From the NCBI GenBank assembly GCA_035550595.1, contig DASZOV010000080.1, positions 1 through 7,314 on the forward strand: 7,314 nucleotides of DNA, given 5' to 3'. The DNA is from CALFMR01 sp035550595. GTDB lineage: Bacteria; Acidobacteriota; Vicinamibacteria; Vicinamibacterales; SCN-69-37. Position 1 is the first letter of the stretch, and the number at the start of each line of letters is the position of its first letter. The translations under genes were made by a program, and so were the position numbers. Under the pieces are notes generated by a model that did not search any database, was not told the origin of the DNA, and worked only from the letters and a program-made list of their open reading frames with translations. Of the stretch, positions 1 through 6,519 are shown piece by piece.

Positions 1-2
1 GG

Positions 3-800
3 GCGCGCGCGCAAGGCTCGGTCGGGCCGCGTCCGAACGTCGGCCCCGCCGACCGACCCGTCGTCGATCCGGCCGCCGTCGACCGCGGACGCCACGTCTG
101 GTCGGTCGAGTGCATCACGTGCCACGGCGCCTCGGCGCGCGGCACCGATTCGGCGCCGAGCCTCATCCAGTCCACGCTCGTGCTGCACGATCGCGCCGGC
201 GACCAGCTCGGGCCGTTCCTCGCCAAGGGGCATCCAACGCAGAGCGGCCGGCCGAGCGCCCAGATCTCGGAGGCCGAGGTCCGCGACGTCATGCAGTTCC
301 TGCGCGATCGCGTGAACGATACGCTGCGCGGATCGTCGAGTTTCAAGCCGCAGGACATCGTGACCGGGCATGCCGACGCCGGTCGGGCCTTCTTCGACGG
401 GGCCGGCGGCTGCACGGCCTGCCATTCGGCAACGGGCGATCTGGCGGGCATCGGCGGCCGCGTGCCGAGTCCCGTCGATCTGCAGCAGCGCATGCTCTTT
501 CCGAGTCCTGCGCGCGGCCGTGGCCGCGGCCGGGGGCGCGCCGCGGCTGGTCCCGATCGCACGGCGATCACGGTCACGCTCACGCCAAAGCGCGGCGCCG
601 TGATGACGGGCACGCTCGTCGATCAAGACGATTTCTTCGTGACCTATCGTGACGCCGACGACGTGACACACGTCGTCTCGCGCGCTTCGCTCGCCAACGT
701 GGTCGTGACCGATCCGCTCGCCGCCCACCACGCGCTGCTGGATCGGATCACCGATCAGCAGATTCACGACCTGGTGGCTTATCTGGTGACGCTGTCATGA
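3..800 (+). CDS. Diheme c-type cytochrome (5' partial), likely electron acceptor of the PQQ dehydrogenase
   Basis: The frame is open from the window edge to the TGA at 798-800, giving 265 visible residues. Two haem-attachment motifs are visible: CITCH at residues 37-41 (nt 111-125) and CTACH at 137-141 (nt 411-425), so this is a periplasmic diheme cytochrome c. The first visible residues, ARAQG, look like the end of a signal peptide, so probably only some 20-25 N-terminal residues are missing. After the second haem site come an RGRGRGRGR tract (residues 171-179), a beta-rich stretch (TAITVTLTPKRGAVMTGTLV and on), and a final helix (ITDQQIHDLVAYLVTLS) that would normally close the second cytochrome fold. 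The beta stretch therefore appears inserted inside that domain. The stop overlaps the next start (ATGA), suggesting translational coupling with the PQQ dehydrogenase, which has no haem domain of its own. The electron-acceptor role is inferred from this pairing; the cytochrome identity is secure. Confidence 0.9.
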   Translation, partial: ARAQGSVGPRPNVGPADRPVVDPAAVDRGRHVWSVECITCHGASARGTDSAPSLIQSTLVLHDRAGDQLGPFLAKGHPTQSGRPSAQISEAEVRDVMQFLRDRVNDTLRGSSSFKPQDIVTGHADAGRAFFDGAGGCTACHSATGDLAGIGGRVPSPVDLQQRMLFPSPARGRGRGRGRAAAGPDRTAITVTLTPKRGAVMTGTLVDQDDFFVTYRDADDVTHVVSRASLANVVVTDPLAAHHALLDRITDQQIHDLVAYLVTLS

Positions 801-2362
801 AACGGACGATTGTCGCGTTGGGACTGGTGATGGCCGCGGCCGCGGCGTTGGCCGCCGAACAAGGACTGGATCCGTCGGCGCTCGGCAAACCGCCGACCGA
901 CACGTGGCCGACCTTCAACGGCGACTACACCGCGCGCCGCTACAGCACGCTCGATCGGATCACGACCGCCAACGTGAAGGCGCTGAGCCTCGCGTGGATC
1001 TACCAGGCACCTGGCGGCGGTCCCATCAAGGCCACGCCGCTCGAGATCAACGGCGTGCTGTACTTCTCGACGCCCGACCACGCCTACGGCGTCGACGCGC
1101 GCACGGGACGCGAGCTGTGGCATTACGCGTGGGCGTCGCAGGGCGGCAACCATCTCGGCAATCGTGGGATGGCCGCGCTCGGCGACACACTCTACTTCGA
1201 GACGCCGGACTGTCACCTCGTCGCGCTCGACATGAAAGACGGATCGCACCGCTGGGACACGCGCATTTGCGATTCGGATCTCTTCTATTACGCGTCGACG
1301 GCGCCCGTCATCATCAAGAACCATCTGATGACCGGCGTGAGCGGCGACGACATGGACAACCCCGGGTATCTCGACGCGCGCGATCCCGCGACCGGCGCGC
1401 TGCAGTGGCGGTGGTACACCGTGCCGCAGAAAGCGGGCGATCCGGGGCTCGACACGTGGCCTGATCTGGAGGCGGCGCAGCACGGCGGCGGCATGACGTG
1501 GCAGCCGGTCACCTACGATCCGGAGTTGAACCTCGTCTATCTCACGACCGGCAACCCGCAGCCAGTCGTCGCGAACAAGAATCGTCCCGGCGCCAATCTC
1601 TTCACGGCGTCGATCGTCGCGCTCGATCTCGACACCGGGAAGATGGCGTGGCACTTCCAGGCCTCGCCGCACGACACGCACGACTGGGATGCGACCGAGC
1701 CGGCCGTGCTCATCGACGGCACGATCGACGGCCGTCCGCGCAAGCTCGTCGCGCAAGCCTCGCGCAACGGCCACTTCTTCGTGCTCGATCGGACGAACGG
1801 CCAGGCGATCGTCTCGACCGAGTTCGTCAAGACCAACTGGTCGAAGGGCAACGACGCGAAGGGGCAGCCCATTCCCGATCCCGGCAAGATGCCGCAGATT
1901 GACGGCGCGCTCGTCTCGCCCGATCAGGGTGGGGCCGCCAACTGGCCGTCGCCGTCGTTCAGCCCGAAGACCGGCCTCTTCTACGTGAACGCGTCGCGCG
2001 CCTTCAGCGTGTACTACCTGTACGATCTCAGCGACAACCCGATGGGATGGGGCGGCACCGATCGTGGCGGCTGGTCGGAGTCCATGCTGCAGGCCATCGA
2101 CTATCGCACGGGCGCGATCCGCTGGAGCCACAAGTGGCCGGCGTCGGCCGTTCGATCGGGCCTGCTCACGACGGCGGGCAACGTGCTCTTCACGGCTGGG
2201 TCCGGCGGGCTCGAGGCGCTCGACGCCGCGACGGGCGCGCCGTTGTGGCACGCGCGCTTCGGTCCGGTCACCAATGCGCCCATCACCTTCGAGCTCGACG
2301 GCCAGCAGTACGTGGTGGTCGGATCGGGAGCGTCGGTCGTCTCGTTCGTCCTGAACCGGTAG
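797..2362 (+). CDS. PQQ-dependent alcohol dehydrogenase-like quinoprotein (single-domain, no fused cytochrome)
   Basis: The 521-residue protein has a Sec signal peptide (KR, then a hydrophobic run, likely cut after ALA at residue 19), placing it in the periplasm. The rest reads as a PQQ beta-propeller. It starts with the family entry segment TWPTFNGDYTARRYS (36-50) and has repeated blade motifs such as GVDARTGRELWHYAW (98-112), LDLDTGKMAWHF and LDAATGAPLWHARF (475-488). Likely cofactor-site elements by analogy to methanol dehydrogenase are Asp185 (in GDDMDNPGY, in place of the Ca-ligand Glu), Asn253 in TGNPQP, and the catalytic Asp within PHDTHDWD (291-298). The vicinal Cys pair of classical enzymes is absent: QGGNHLGNRG (115-124) occupies that place, and the only cysteines are Cys139 and Cys158. 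There is no C-terminal CxxCH, so the overlapping upstream cytochrome probably takes its electrons. No clear Shine-Dalgarno precedes the ATG, consistent with coupling. The substrate cannot be read from sequence. Confidence 0.93.
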   Translation: MKRTIVALGLVMAAAAALAAEQGLDPSALGKPPTDTWPTFNGDYTARRYSTLDRITTANVKALSLAWIYQAPGGGPIKATPLEINGVLYFSTPDHAYGVDARTGRELWHYAWASQGGNHLGNRGMAALGDTLYFETPDCHLVALDMKDGSHRWDTRICDSDLFYYASTAPVIIKNHLMTGVSGDDMDNPGYLDARDPATGALQWRWYTVPQKAGDPGLDTWPDLEAAQHGGGMTWQPVTYDPELNLVYLTTGNPQPVVANKNRPGANLFTASIVALDLDTGKMAWHFQASPHDTHDWDATEPAVLIDGTIDGRPRKLVAQASRNGHFFVLDRTNGQAIVSTEFVKTNWSKGNDAKGQPIPDPGKMPQIDGALVSPDQGGAANWPSPSFSPKTGLFYVNASRAFSVYYLYDLSDNPMGWGGTDRGGWSESMLQAIDYRTGAIRWSHKWPASAVRSGLLTTAGNVLFTAGSGGLEALDAATGAPLWHARFGPVTNAPITFELDGQQYVVVGSGASVVSFVLNR

Positions 2363-2402
2363 CGGATCTCGTCGGCGCTCGCCGCCTGCTGCGTGCGGGC
2401 GC
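2363..2402. other. Convergent gap between the PQQ dehydrogenase and the GntR gene
   Basis: The stop codons of the two facing genes are 40 bases apart. The gap is GC-rich and contains only weak short self-complementary arms (GGCGC at 2374-2378 against GCGCC at 2399-2403, which enters the GntR stop). There is no T tract in either direction, so I see no convincing intrinsic terminator. Confidence 0.5.
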
Positions 2403-3191
2403 CTATGGCTGCGGCGCCTGGTCGGTCGCCAGGTCCATCGGACGATCCGCGTCCTGCTCGCGCTCGGAGGCGAGCAGGTGTTCCGACATCTCGCGCTCGG
2501 CGCGCGGGCGATCGCGATCGCGGATCGCGTGATAGATGCGCCGGTGCATGTCGGCGGCGACGCGCAGATCGTGCTGGGTCGCCGGCGAGGCCTGCTGCAT
2601 CTTCCATCGCAGTTCGCGCGAGAGCGACGCGCGCGTCACCATCTCGACAATCGACGCCACGATCGGGTTGCCCGAGGCGGCGGCGATCGCGTGATGAAAG
2701 CGGACGTCGTGGCTCAGGAACGTCTGCGGGTCGTCGACCGACGCGAACATCTCGGTGACTTCATCGGAGATGGCCGCGAGGTCCTGTCCCTTGGCGTGCT
2801 CGGCCGCGAGCCCGGCGGCACCGACTTCGAGCGCGCGTCGCGCCTCGAACATCTCTCGCCGCGTGAAGCCGTGCAACGCCGCCAGGAAACGCAACGGCTC
2901 GCTGTCGAGCACCGGCGGTCCGTCGGCGACGAACGTCCCGGAGCCGTGGCGGATGAAGAGAATCCCTTTGGCGGCCAGGGCCTGCAAGCCCGCGCGCACG
3001 CTCGTGCGGCTCACGCCGATGTCGGCGACGAGCGTGCGCTCGGGTGGAAGCCGCTGGCCTGGACCGAGGCGACCCTCGAGGATCAGCCGCCGCACGTACT
3101 GAATCACGCGGTCGGCCGCGGCCGATTCGCCCACGATCGGGGTCACGACGACACCCGCGCCGCGCCGTCCGAGGTTGCGATCTTCATCCAT
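2403..3191 (-). CDS. GntR family transcriptional regulator, FadR/FCD subfamily
   Basis: With the ATG at 3191 the protein is 262 residues, about the usual length for the subfamily. Residues 24-89 form the winged helix-turn-helix, with hallmark segments GQRLPPERTLV, GVSRTSVRAGLQAL and the wing HGSGTFV. Residues 113-242 form the helical FCD effector domain. Its four expected metal ligands are all visible: Asp162 and His166 (DVRFHHAI), His216 (DMHRRIYHAI) and His238 (SEHL). It should be a ligand-responsive cytoplasmic repressor; family members typically sense small carboxylates such as sugar acids, but the ligand here is unknown. It is transcribed divergently from the dehydrogenase/TonB operon and convergently with the PQQ gene, so control of the divergent operon is the natural inference. 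The start is uncertain: the frame continues upstream (a GTG three codons earlier, a TTG at 3371), there is no good Shine-Dalgarno before 3191, and the extra N-terminus would not resemble the family. Confidence 0.92.
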   Translation of the reverse strand: MDEDRNLGRRGAGVVVTPIVGESAAADRVIQYVRRLILEGRLGPGQRLPPERTLVADIGVSRTSVRAGLQALAAKGILFIRHGSGTFVADGPPVLDSEPLRFLAALHGFTRREMFEARRALEVGAAGLAAEHAKGQDLAAISDEVTEMFASVDDPQTFLSHDVRFHHAIAAASGNPIVASIVEMVTRASLSRELRWKMQQASPATQHDLRVAADMHRRIYHAIRDRDRPRAEREMSEHLLASEREQDADRPMDLATDQAPQP

Positions 3192-3351
3192 CTGCTGCAC
3201 GCCGCGCTCACTGTCATTCGACGCTGAAACCTCGCTGGCCGTTGGCGCATCGCGTGTGTCGCTGGCCGGGGCTCGCACCCGTTCTCTGCGAGCGCCTCGC
3301 CGCGTCGCGCCTGGATGGCGCCGATCGTCAGGTCCAATCGTACTCCTGAAA

Positions 3352-3363
3352 ACATAATTATGT
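3352..3363. promoter_or_regulatory. Perfect 12-bp palindrome, possible operator
   Basis: ACATAATTATGT is a perfect inverted repeat at the regulator-proximal edge of the AT-rich core. Palindromes arise more easily in AT-rich DNA, so a protein-binding role is only a possibility. Its CATAAT arm recurs at 3391-3396, beside the ACCAATTT half-site. Confidence 0.3.
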
Positions 3364-3383
3364 GATGACAAATGTTGATTCTT

Positions 3384-3404
3384 AAATATTCATAATACCA
3401 ATTT
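3384..3404. promoter_or_regulatory. Candidate GntR operator (upstream site, TACCAATT half-site)
   Basis: The 21-base site begins with AAAT and ends with ATTT, with partial dyad symmetry around its centre, and contains TACCAATT at 3396-3403. That half-site is the exact reverse complement of AATTGGTA at 3461-3468, next to the promoter start site. ATTGGT/ACCAAT halves resemble the operators of some FadR-type GntR regulators such as UxuR/ExuR. On the minus strand a TATTAT (3393-3398) overlaps it and could be the -10 box of the GntR gene, though its -35 partner is weak. Binding is inferred. Confidence 0.4.
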
Positions 3405-3425
3405 AGCACATTTTGCCGAATATGC

Positions 3426-3454
3426 TTGACACTATCTGGCTTGATGTGTAGATT
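3426..3454 (+). promoter_or_regulatory. Sigma70-type promoter for the PVC-type dehydrogenase/TonB operon
   Basis: A perfect -35 box TTGACA (3426-3431) is followed by a 17-base spacer and a TAGATT -10 box (3449-3454; four of six consensus positions, including the key A2 and T6). Transcription would start near 3461, about 140 bases before the ATG at 3600. It lies in the only AT-rich patch of the window and points at the right-hand operon. Confidence 0.65.
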
Positions 3455-3460
3455 GCGCGC

Positions 3461-3476
3461 AATTGGTACGATATCA
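3461..3476. promoter_or_regulatory. Candidate GntR operator overlapping the predicted start site
   Basis: The site holds AATTGGTA (3461-3468) and the imperfect palindrome TGGTA-CGA-TATCA (3464-3476), whose arms match at four of five positions. It lies immediately downstream of the -10 box, where a bound repressor would block initiation. The AATTGGTA half is inverted relative to the TACCAATT half at 3396-3403, about 65 bases upstream. Assignment to the neighbouring FCD-type GntR protein is inferred from position. Confidence 0.45.
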
Positions 3477-3599
3477 CTGTCGCCTACGTCGAATTGATGT
3501 CATGTCACTCGATTGAAGCGGCTGGTCTGTCGAAACGGTCGTTCGGCCGCCGGTGCACGTCCCGACTGGGCGTGGTCCGACGGTCGTGCGGGGGATGTG

Positions 3600-6404
3600 A
3601 TGACAGCACGTCGTCGTGAAGCCCTGAAGGCGTCGGGCCTCGCTGTAGTGGCAGCCGTCGCCCTCGTGACGGTGCTCACTGCACAGGAGCGTCAGAGTTC
3701 ACCGGCCAATCGGCCCTGGCCGCCTGGCGTCCAGAACGTCGGCGACCAGTCGCCGGTGCTGTCGCCCGTCGAGGCGCTCAAGACGTTCTACATGCCGCCC
3801 GGCTATCGCCTCGAGCTCGTCGCGAGTGAGCCGCTCGTCCAGGACCCCATCGCGATGGACTGGGATGCCGACGGCCGTTTGTGGGTGCTGGAGATGCCGG
3901 CGTTCGTCAAGAACCTCGACGTCGCCGAACCCAATCTCGATCCGATCGGCCGCGTCGTCGTGCTCGAGGACGTGGATCACGACGGCCGCATGGACAAGCG
4001 AACGGTGTTCGCCGATGGGCTGATTCTCGCCCGCGCCATGGCGGTCCTCGATCACGGCGTCCTCGTCGCCGAGCCGCCCGATGTGTGGCTCATGAAAGAC
4101 ACGAACGGCGATTTGCGCGCCGACACCAAGGAGCGTGTCGGCACGGGATACGGGCGGCGCGAGGGACGCGTCGAGCAGAACGCGAACGGGCTGTACTGGG
4201 CGCTCGACAACCGCATCTACACGTCGAACAGCGACGTCGATCTGCGGTGGAAGGACGGCGCGTTCGAGGTGCGCCGCACGCTGTCACGCGGCGAGTGGGG
4301 CGTGACGAGCGACGACGCGGGCCACGTCTATCGCAACACGAACGAGTCGCCCGTGCACGTGGACCTCGTGCCGACGGCGTATTTCGCGCGAAATCCCAAT
4401 CTCGACAGCACGCGGGGCAGTTATCAGGCGATCGGTGACGTAGACGCCAGAACCGTCTGGCCCGTGAGACCGACGCCCGGCACCAATCGCGCCTATCAGT
4501 TCGGGATTGATCGGCCCGACGGCACGCTGGCGCGCTTCACCTCGGCGTGCGCGCCGCTCGTGTACCGCGGCGACGCGCTTCCGTCGGACGTCCACGGCAA
4601 CGTCTTCGTCGCCGAACCGGCCGCCAATCTCGTCAGCCGCTTCATCGTCCACGACGACGGCACGACGCTCGTGGCGCACAAGGCGTATGACCGCGGCGAG
4701 TTCCTGGCGTCGACCGACGAGCGGTTTCGTCCGGTGTTCTTGTCGAACGCGCCGGACGGCACGCTCTATATCGTCGACATGTACCGCGGCATCATCCAGC
4801 AGCGCGCGGACATCACCCAATATCTCCACGACCAGATCCTGAAGCGCAACCTGCAGGATCCGACGGGCCTCGGGCGGATCTATCGCGTTGTCCACGACAC
4901 CACGCGACCGGAGTCCGCGCCGTCGCTCTCGACCGCATCGCCGAGCCAGTTGGTCGGCCTGCTGTCGCATCCGAACGGCTGGTGGCGTGACACGGCGCAG
5001 CGGCTGCTCGTGGAGCGACATGCGGTGTCGGTCGTCCCGACGCTCACGACCGATGCCACCGAGGCGAAAGACTCCGGCGTCCGGCTGCGCGCGCTGTGGA
5101 CGCTCGACGGTCTCGACAGCTTGACGCCTGCCGTCGTCGTGCACGCGTTGGGCGACGAGTCGCGCGACGTGCGAGTGTCCGCGATTCGCGTCGCCGAGCG
5201 ATGGCTGACCGACAACGACGCCGCCGTTGTCGCGGCCGTCCTGAAGCGCGTCGACGATCCCGATTGGAACGTGCAGGAGCAGCTCGCCGCCTCGCTCGGC
5301 GCGTTGCCGTCCGGCGCGCGTGAAGCCGCGCTGGCCAGCGTGCTCGACAAACATGCCGACAACGGCGTCGTGCTCGACGCCGCGCTCAGTGGCGTGCGCG
5401 GCAGCGAAGGCGCGCTGCTCGATCGACTGCTCGAATCGCCCGCCGAGAGCGCGCCACGCGCCGTCGCGATCACGACGCTGTCGGCCGCGATCGTGCGCGG
5501 GGCGCAAGACGCCTCCGTTCAGAAGCTCTTTGCGCGGATTGCTGACGAGCATCTTCCGACGTGGCAGCGATCCGCGCTGGTCCGCGGCGGAGAAGTCGTG
5601 CTCCTGGGACTGCCCGTCTCGGGCGCCGCGACGGGACGACGGGGCGCGGGGAACGGTGGCGCGAATGCGGCGGCCGTGCCGTGTCCCACATGTCCGGGTG
5701 GACGCGCGGGTCCGGGCGGCGCTTATTTCTTTCCGCAGGTTCCGAATCGTGGCGGCCGCGGCGCCGGGCCCGGTGGTGGCGCGGGAATGACGGCGGCCGA
5801 ATACGACGCGTTCGAGTTGAACGGCGTAACGGGTGGCGGCGGCGGTCGCGGGCGAGGACGCGGTGGGGCGGTCCTGCGCTTGAACAGCGAACCGGTCGCC
5901 TTTTCACGTCTCGCGAGCGCGTCCGACGAGCTCGGGACTCGCGTGTCGAAGCTTCTCGACCGCATCGAATGGCCGGGGAAGGCCGGCGCCGGTTCAGCGG
6001 CGCCGGCACTCACGGCCGCCGAGCAGCGCCGATTCGACGCCGGCCGCGACGTCTACGAAAACATCTGCCAGACCTGCCATCAGCCCGATGGGCGCGGGCA
6101 GGACAAGCTCGCCGCGAATCTCATCGGCTCGTTGCTCGCGCTCGCCCCCGCCGAGATTCCCGTGCGCATCGTGCTCGGCGGCAAGGACGGGCCGATCGGT
6201 CTGATGCCGCCCGTTGGCCAGACGCTCAGCGACGAACAGATCGCCGACGTGCTGACCTACGTGCGCCGCGAGTGGGGCCAGACGGGGACGCCCGTCGATC
6301 CCGCGGCGGTGGCCGCCGTCCGTGCGTCGACGACCGGACGCACCCGGCCGTGGACCAACGCCGAGTTGTTGCCGTTGCTCGTCGATCGTCGTCCAGCTCG
6401 CTAG
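3600..6404 (+). CDS. PVC-type dehydrogenase with HEAT-like repeats and C-terminal cytochrome c domain
   Basis: From the ATG at 3600 the protein has 934 residues. This start has a GGGGG tract six bases upstream and opens directly into a signal peptide (TARRREALK, hydrophobic run, likely cut after LTA at residue 28). Residues about 55-430 match the Pirellula/Verrucomicrobium-type 'membrane-bound dehydrogenase' N-terminal region: MPPGYRLELVASEPLVQDPI, MDWDADGRLWVLEMP, and later FLSNAPDGTLYIVDMYRGI. This propeller-like region is thought to bind a sugar or alcohol substrate, but its reaction is not well defined. Residues about 445-670 are helical and HEAT-like. Residues about 679-757 are a Gly/Arg/Ala-rich linker with a CPTC motif. 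Residues about 805-893 are a cytochrome c domain with CQTCH (823-827) and probable distal Met869 (GLMPP). It heads the operon with the TonB receptor 115 bases downstream. A TTG at 3513 would add 29 unlikely residues ahead of the signal peptide. Confidence 0.9.
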   Translation: MTARRREALKASGLAVVAAVALVTVLTAQERQSSPANRPWPPGVQNVGDQSPVLSPVEALKTFYMPPGYRLELVASEPLVQDPIAMDWDADGRLWVLEMPAFVKNLDVAEPNLDPIGRVVVLEDVDHDGRMDKRTVFADGLILARAMAVLDHGVLVAEPPDVWLMKDTNGDLRADTKERVGTGYGRREGRVEQNANGLYWALDNRIYTSNSDVDLRWKDGAFEVRRTLSRGEWGVTSDDAGHVYRNTNESPVHVDLVPTAYFARNPNLDSTRGSYQAIGDVDARTVWPVRPTPGTNRAYQFGIDRPDGTLARFTSACAPLVYRGDALPSDVHGNVFVAEPAANLVSRFIVHDDGTTLVAHKAYDRGEFLASTDERFRPVFLSNAPDGTLYIVDMYRGIIQQRADITQYLHDQILKRNLQDPTGLGRIYRVVHDTTRPESAPSLSTASPSQLVGLLSHPNGWWRDTAQRLLVERHAVSVVPTLTTDATEAKDSGVRLRALWTLDGLDSLTPAVVVHALGDESRDVRVSAIRVAERWLTDNDAAVVAAVLKRVDDPDWNVQEQLAASLGALPSGAREAALASVLDKHADNGVVLDAALSGVRGSEGALLDRLLESPAESAPRAVAITTLSAAIVRGAQDASVQKLFARIADEHLPTWQRSALVRGGEVVLLGLPVSGAATGRRGAGNGGANAAAVPCPTCPGGRAGPGGAYFFPQVPNRGGRGAGPGGGAGMTAAEYDAFELNGVTGGGGGRGRGRGGAVLRLNSEPVAFSRLASASDELGTRVSKLLDRIEWPGKAGAGSAAPALTAAEQRRFDAGRDVYENICQTCHQPDGRGQDKLAANLIGSLLALAPAEIPVRIVLGGKDGPIGLMPPVGQTLSDEQIADVLTYVRREWGQTGTPVDPAAVAAVRASTTGRTRPWTNAELLPLLVDRRPAR
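5634..5870 (+). repeat. Gly/Arg-rich low-complexity segment within the PVC-type dehydrogenase
   Basis: About 79 codons (residues 679-757) encode a linker dominated by Gly, Arg, Ala and Pro, including GGGGGRGRGRGG near its end. It separates the HEAT-like region from the residues leading to the cytochrome c domain. At DNA level it is built of GGC/GGT/CGC-rich codons without a fixed period, so it is low complexity rather than a tandem array. Confidence 0.75.
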
Positions 6405-6519
6405 GTCCGATGGCCACGATGGCGCGCGCGCAATCGAGGCATCGCGCCGGCGCGAAGACCCAGCAGCCCGTATCCGGAAAATCGACCACATCCATCGATG
6501 CAGTGCGATAGGAGGGACC
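6405..6519 (+). other. Intergenic spacer before the TonB receptor gene
   Basis: The 115-base spacer has one weak GC stem (GGCGCG at 6421-6426 with CGCGCC at 6443-6448, 16-base loop) and no T tract, so it does not look like an intrinsic terminator. No convincing -35/-10 pair was found. Read-through from the dehydrogenase gene is therefore the simplest reading. Confidence 0.5.
6510..6516 (+). promoter_or_regulatory. Strong Shine-Dalgarno fixing the TonB receptor start
   Basis: AGGAGGG lies three bases upstream of the ATG at 6520 and is the strongest ribosome binding site in the window. It fixes the start, which opens directly into a signal peptide. Confidence 0.8.

Larger units (their letters stand above)
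3192..3599. other. Divergent intergenic regulatory region with AT-rich core
   Basis: This stretch of about 400 bases separates the GntR start from the start of the PVC-type dehydrogenase. Positions 3192-3340 are GC-rich and probably the 5' leader of the regulator mRNA. About 3345-3480 is abruptly AT-rich and carries the promoter and operator candidates listed separately. Positions 3480-3599 return to high GC and would be the untranslated leader of the right-hand operon, about 140 bases if the predicted start site is right. No convincing RNA element was seen in either leader. Confidence 0.7.

Noticed and set aside
513..539. GC-rich alternating tract as a DNA repeat or CRISPR-like element
   Set aside because: It is in frame and encodes an RG tract in the cytochrome. 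There is no repeat-spacer structure here or elsewhere in the window.
779..2251. Long antisense open frame of 490 codons opposite the PQQ dehydrogenase
   Set aside because: Its translation is Arg/Val/Ala-rich with no recognisable domain. It mirrors the codon-position GC bias of the real gene, and long antisense frames are expected at this GC content.
3192..3371. Upstream extension of the GntR protein to the TTG at 3371
   Set aside because: The extra 60 residues are Arg-rich, resemble nothing in the family, and would run through the AT-rich regulatory core.
3513..3599. TTG at 3513 as the start of the PVC-type dehydrogenase
   Set aside because: It would place 29 charged, non-hydrophobic residues ahead of a good signal peptide. 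The ATG at 3600 has a G-rich ribosome site and begins directly with the signal sequence.
4284..5552. Long antisense open frame of 422 codons opposite the PVC-type dehydrogenase
   Set aside because: Same shadow effect: low-complexity Arg/Val/Ala composition and no motifs. The plus-strand frame holds clear family signatures throughout.
6421..6448. GGCGCG/CGCGCC stem as a terminator after the dehydrogenase
   Set aside because: The stem is six base pairs with a 16-base loop and no T tract, and such GC matches are common by chance here.
5561..6511. Plus-strand frame of about 316 codons overlapping the end of the PVC-type dehydrogenase
   Set aside because: It is extremely Arg-rich and out of frame with the confirmed CQTCH cytochrome domain, so it is a shadow of that gene.
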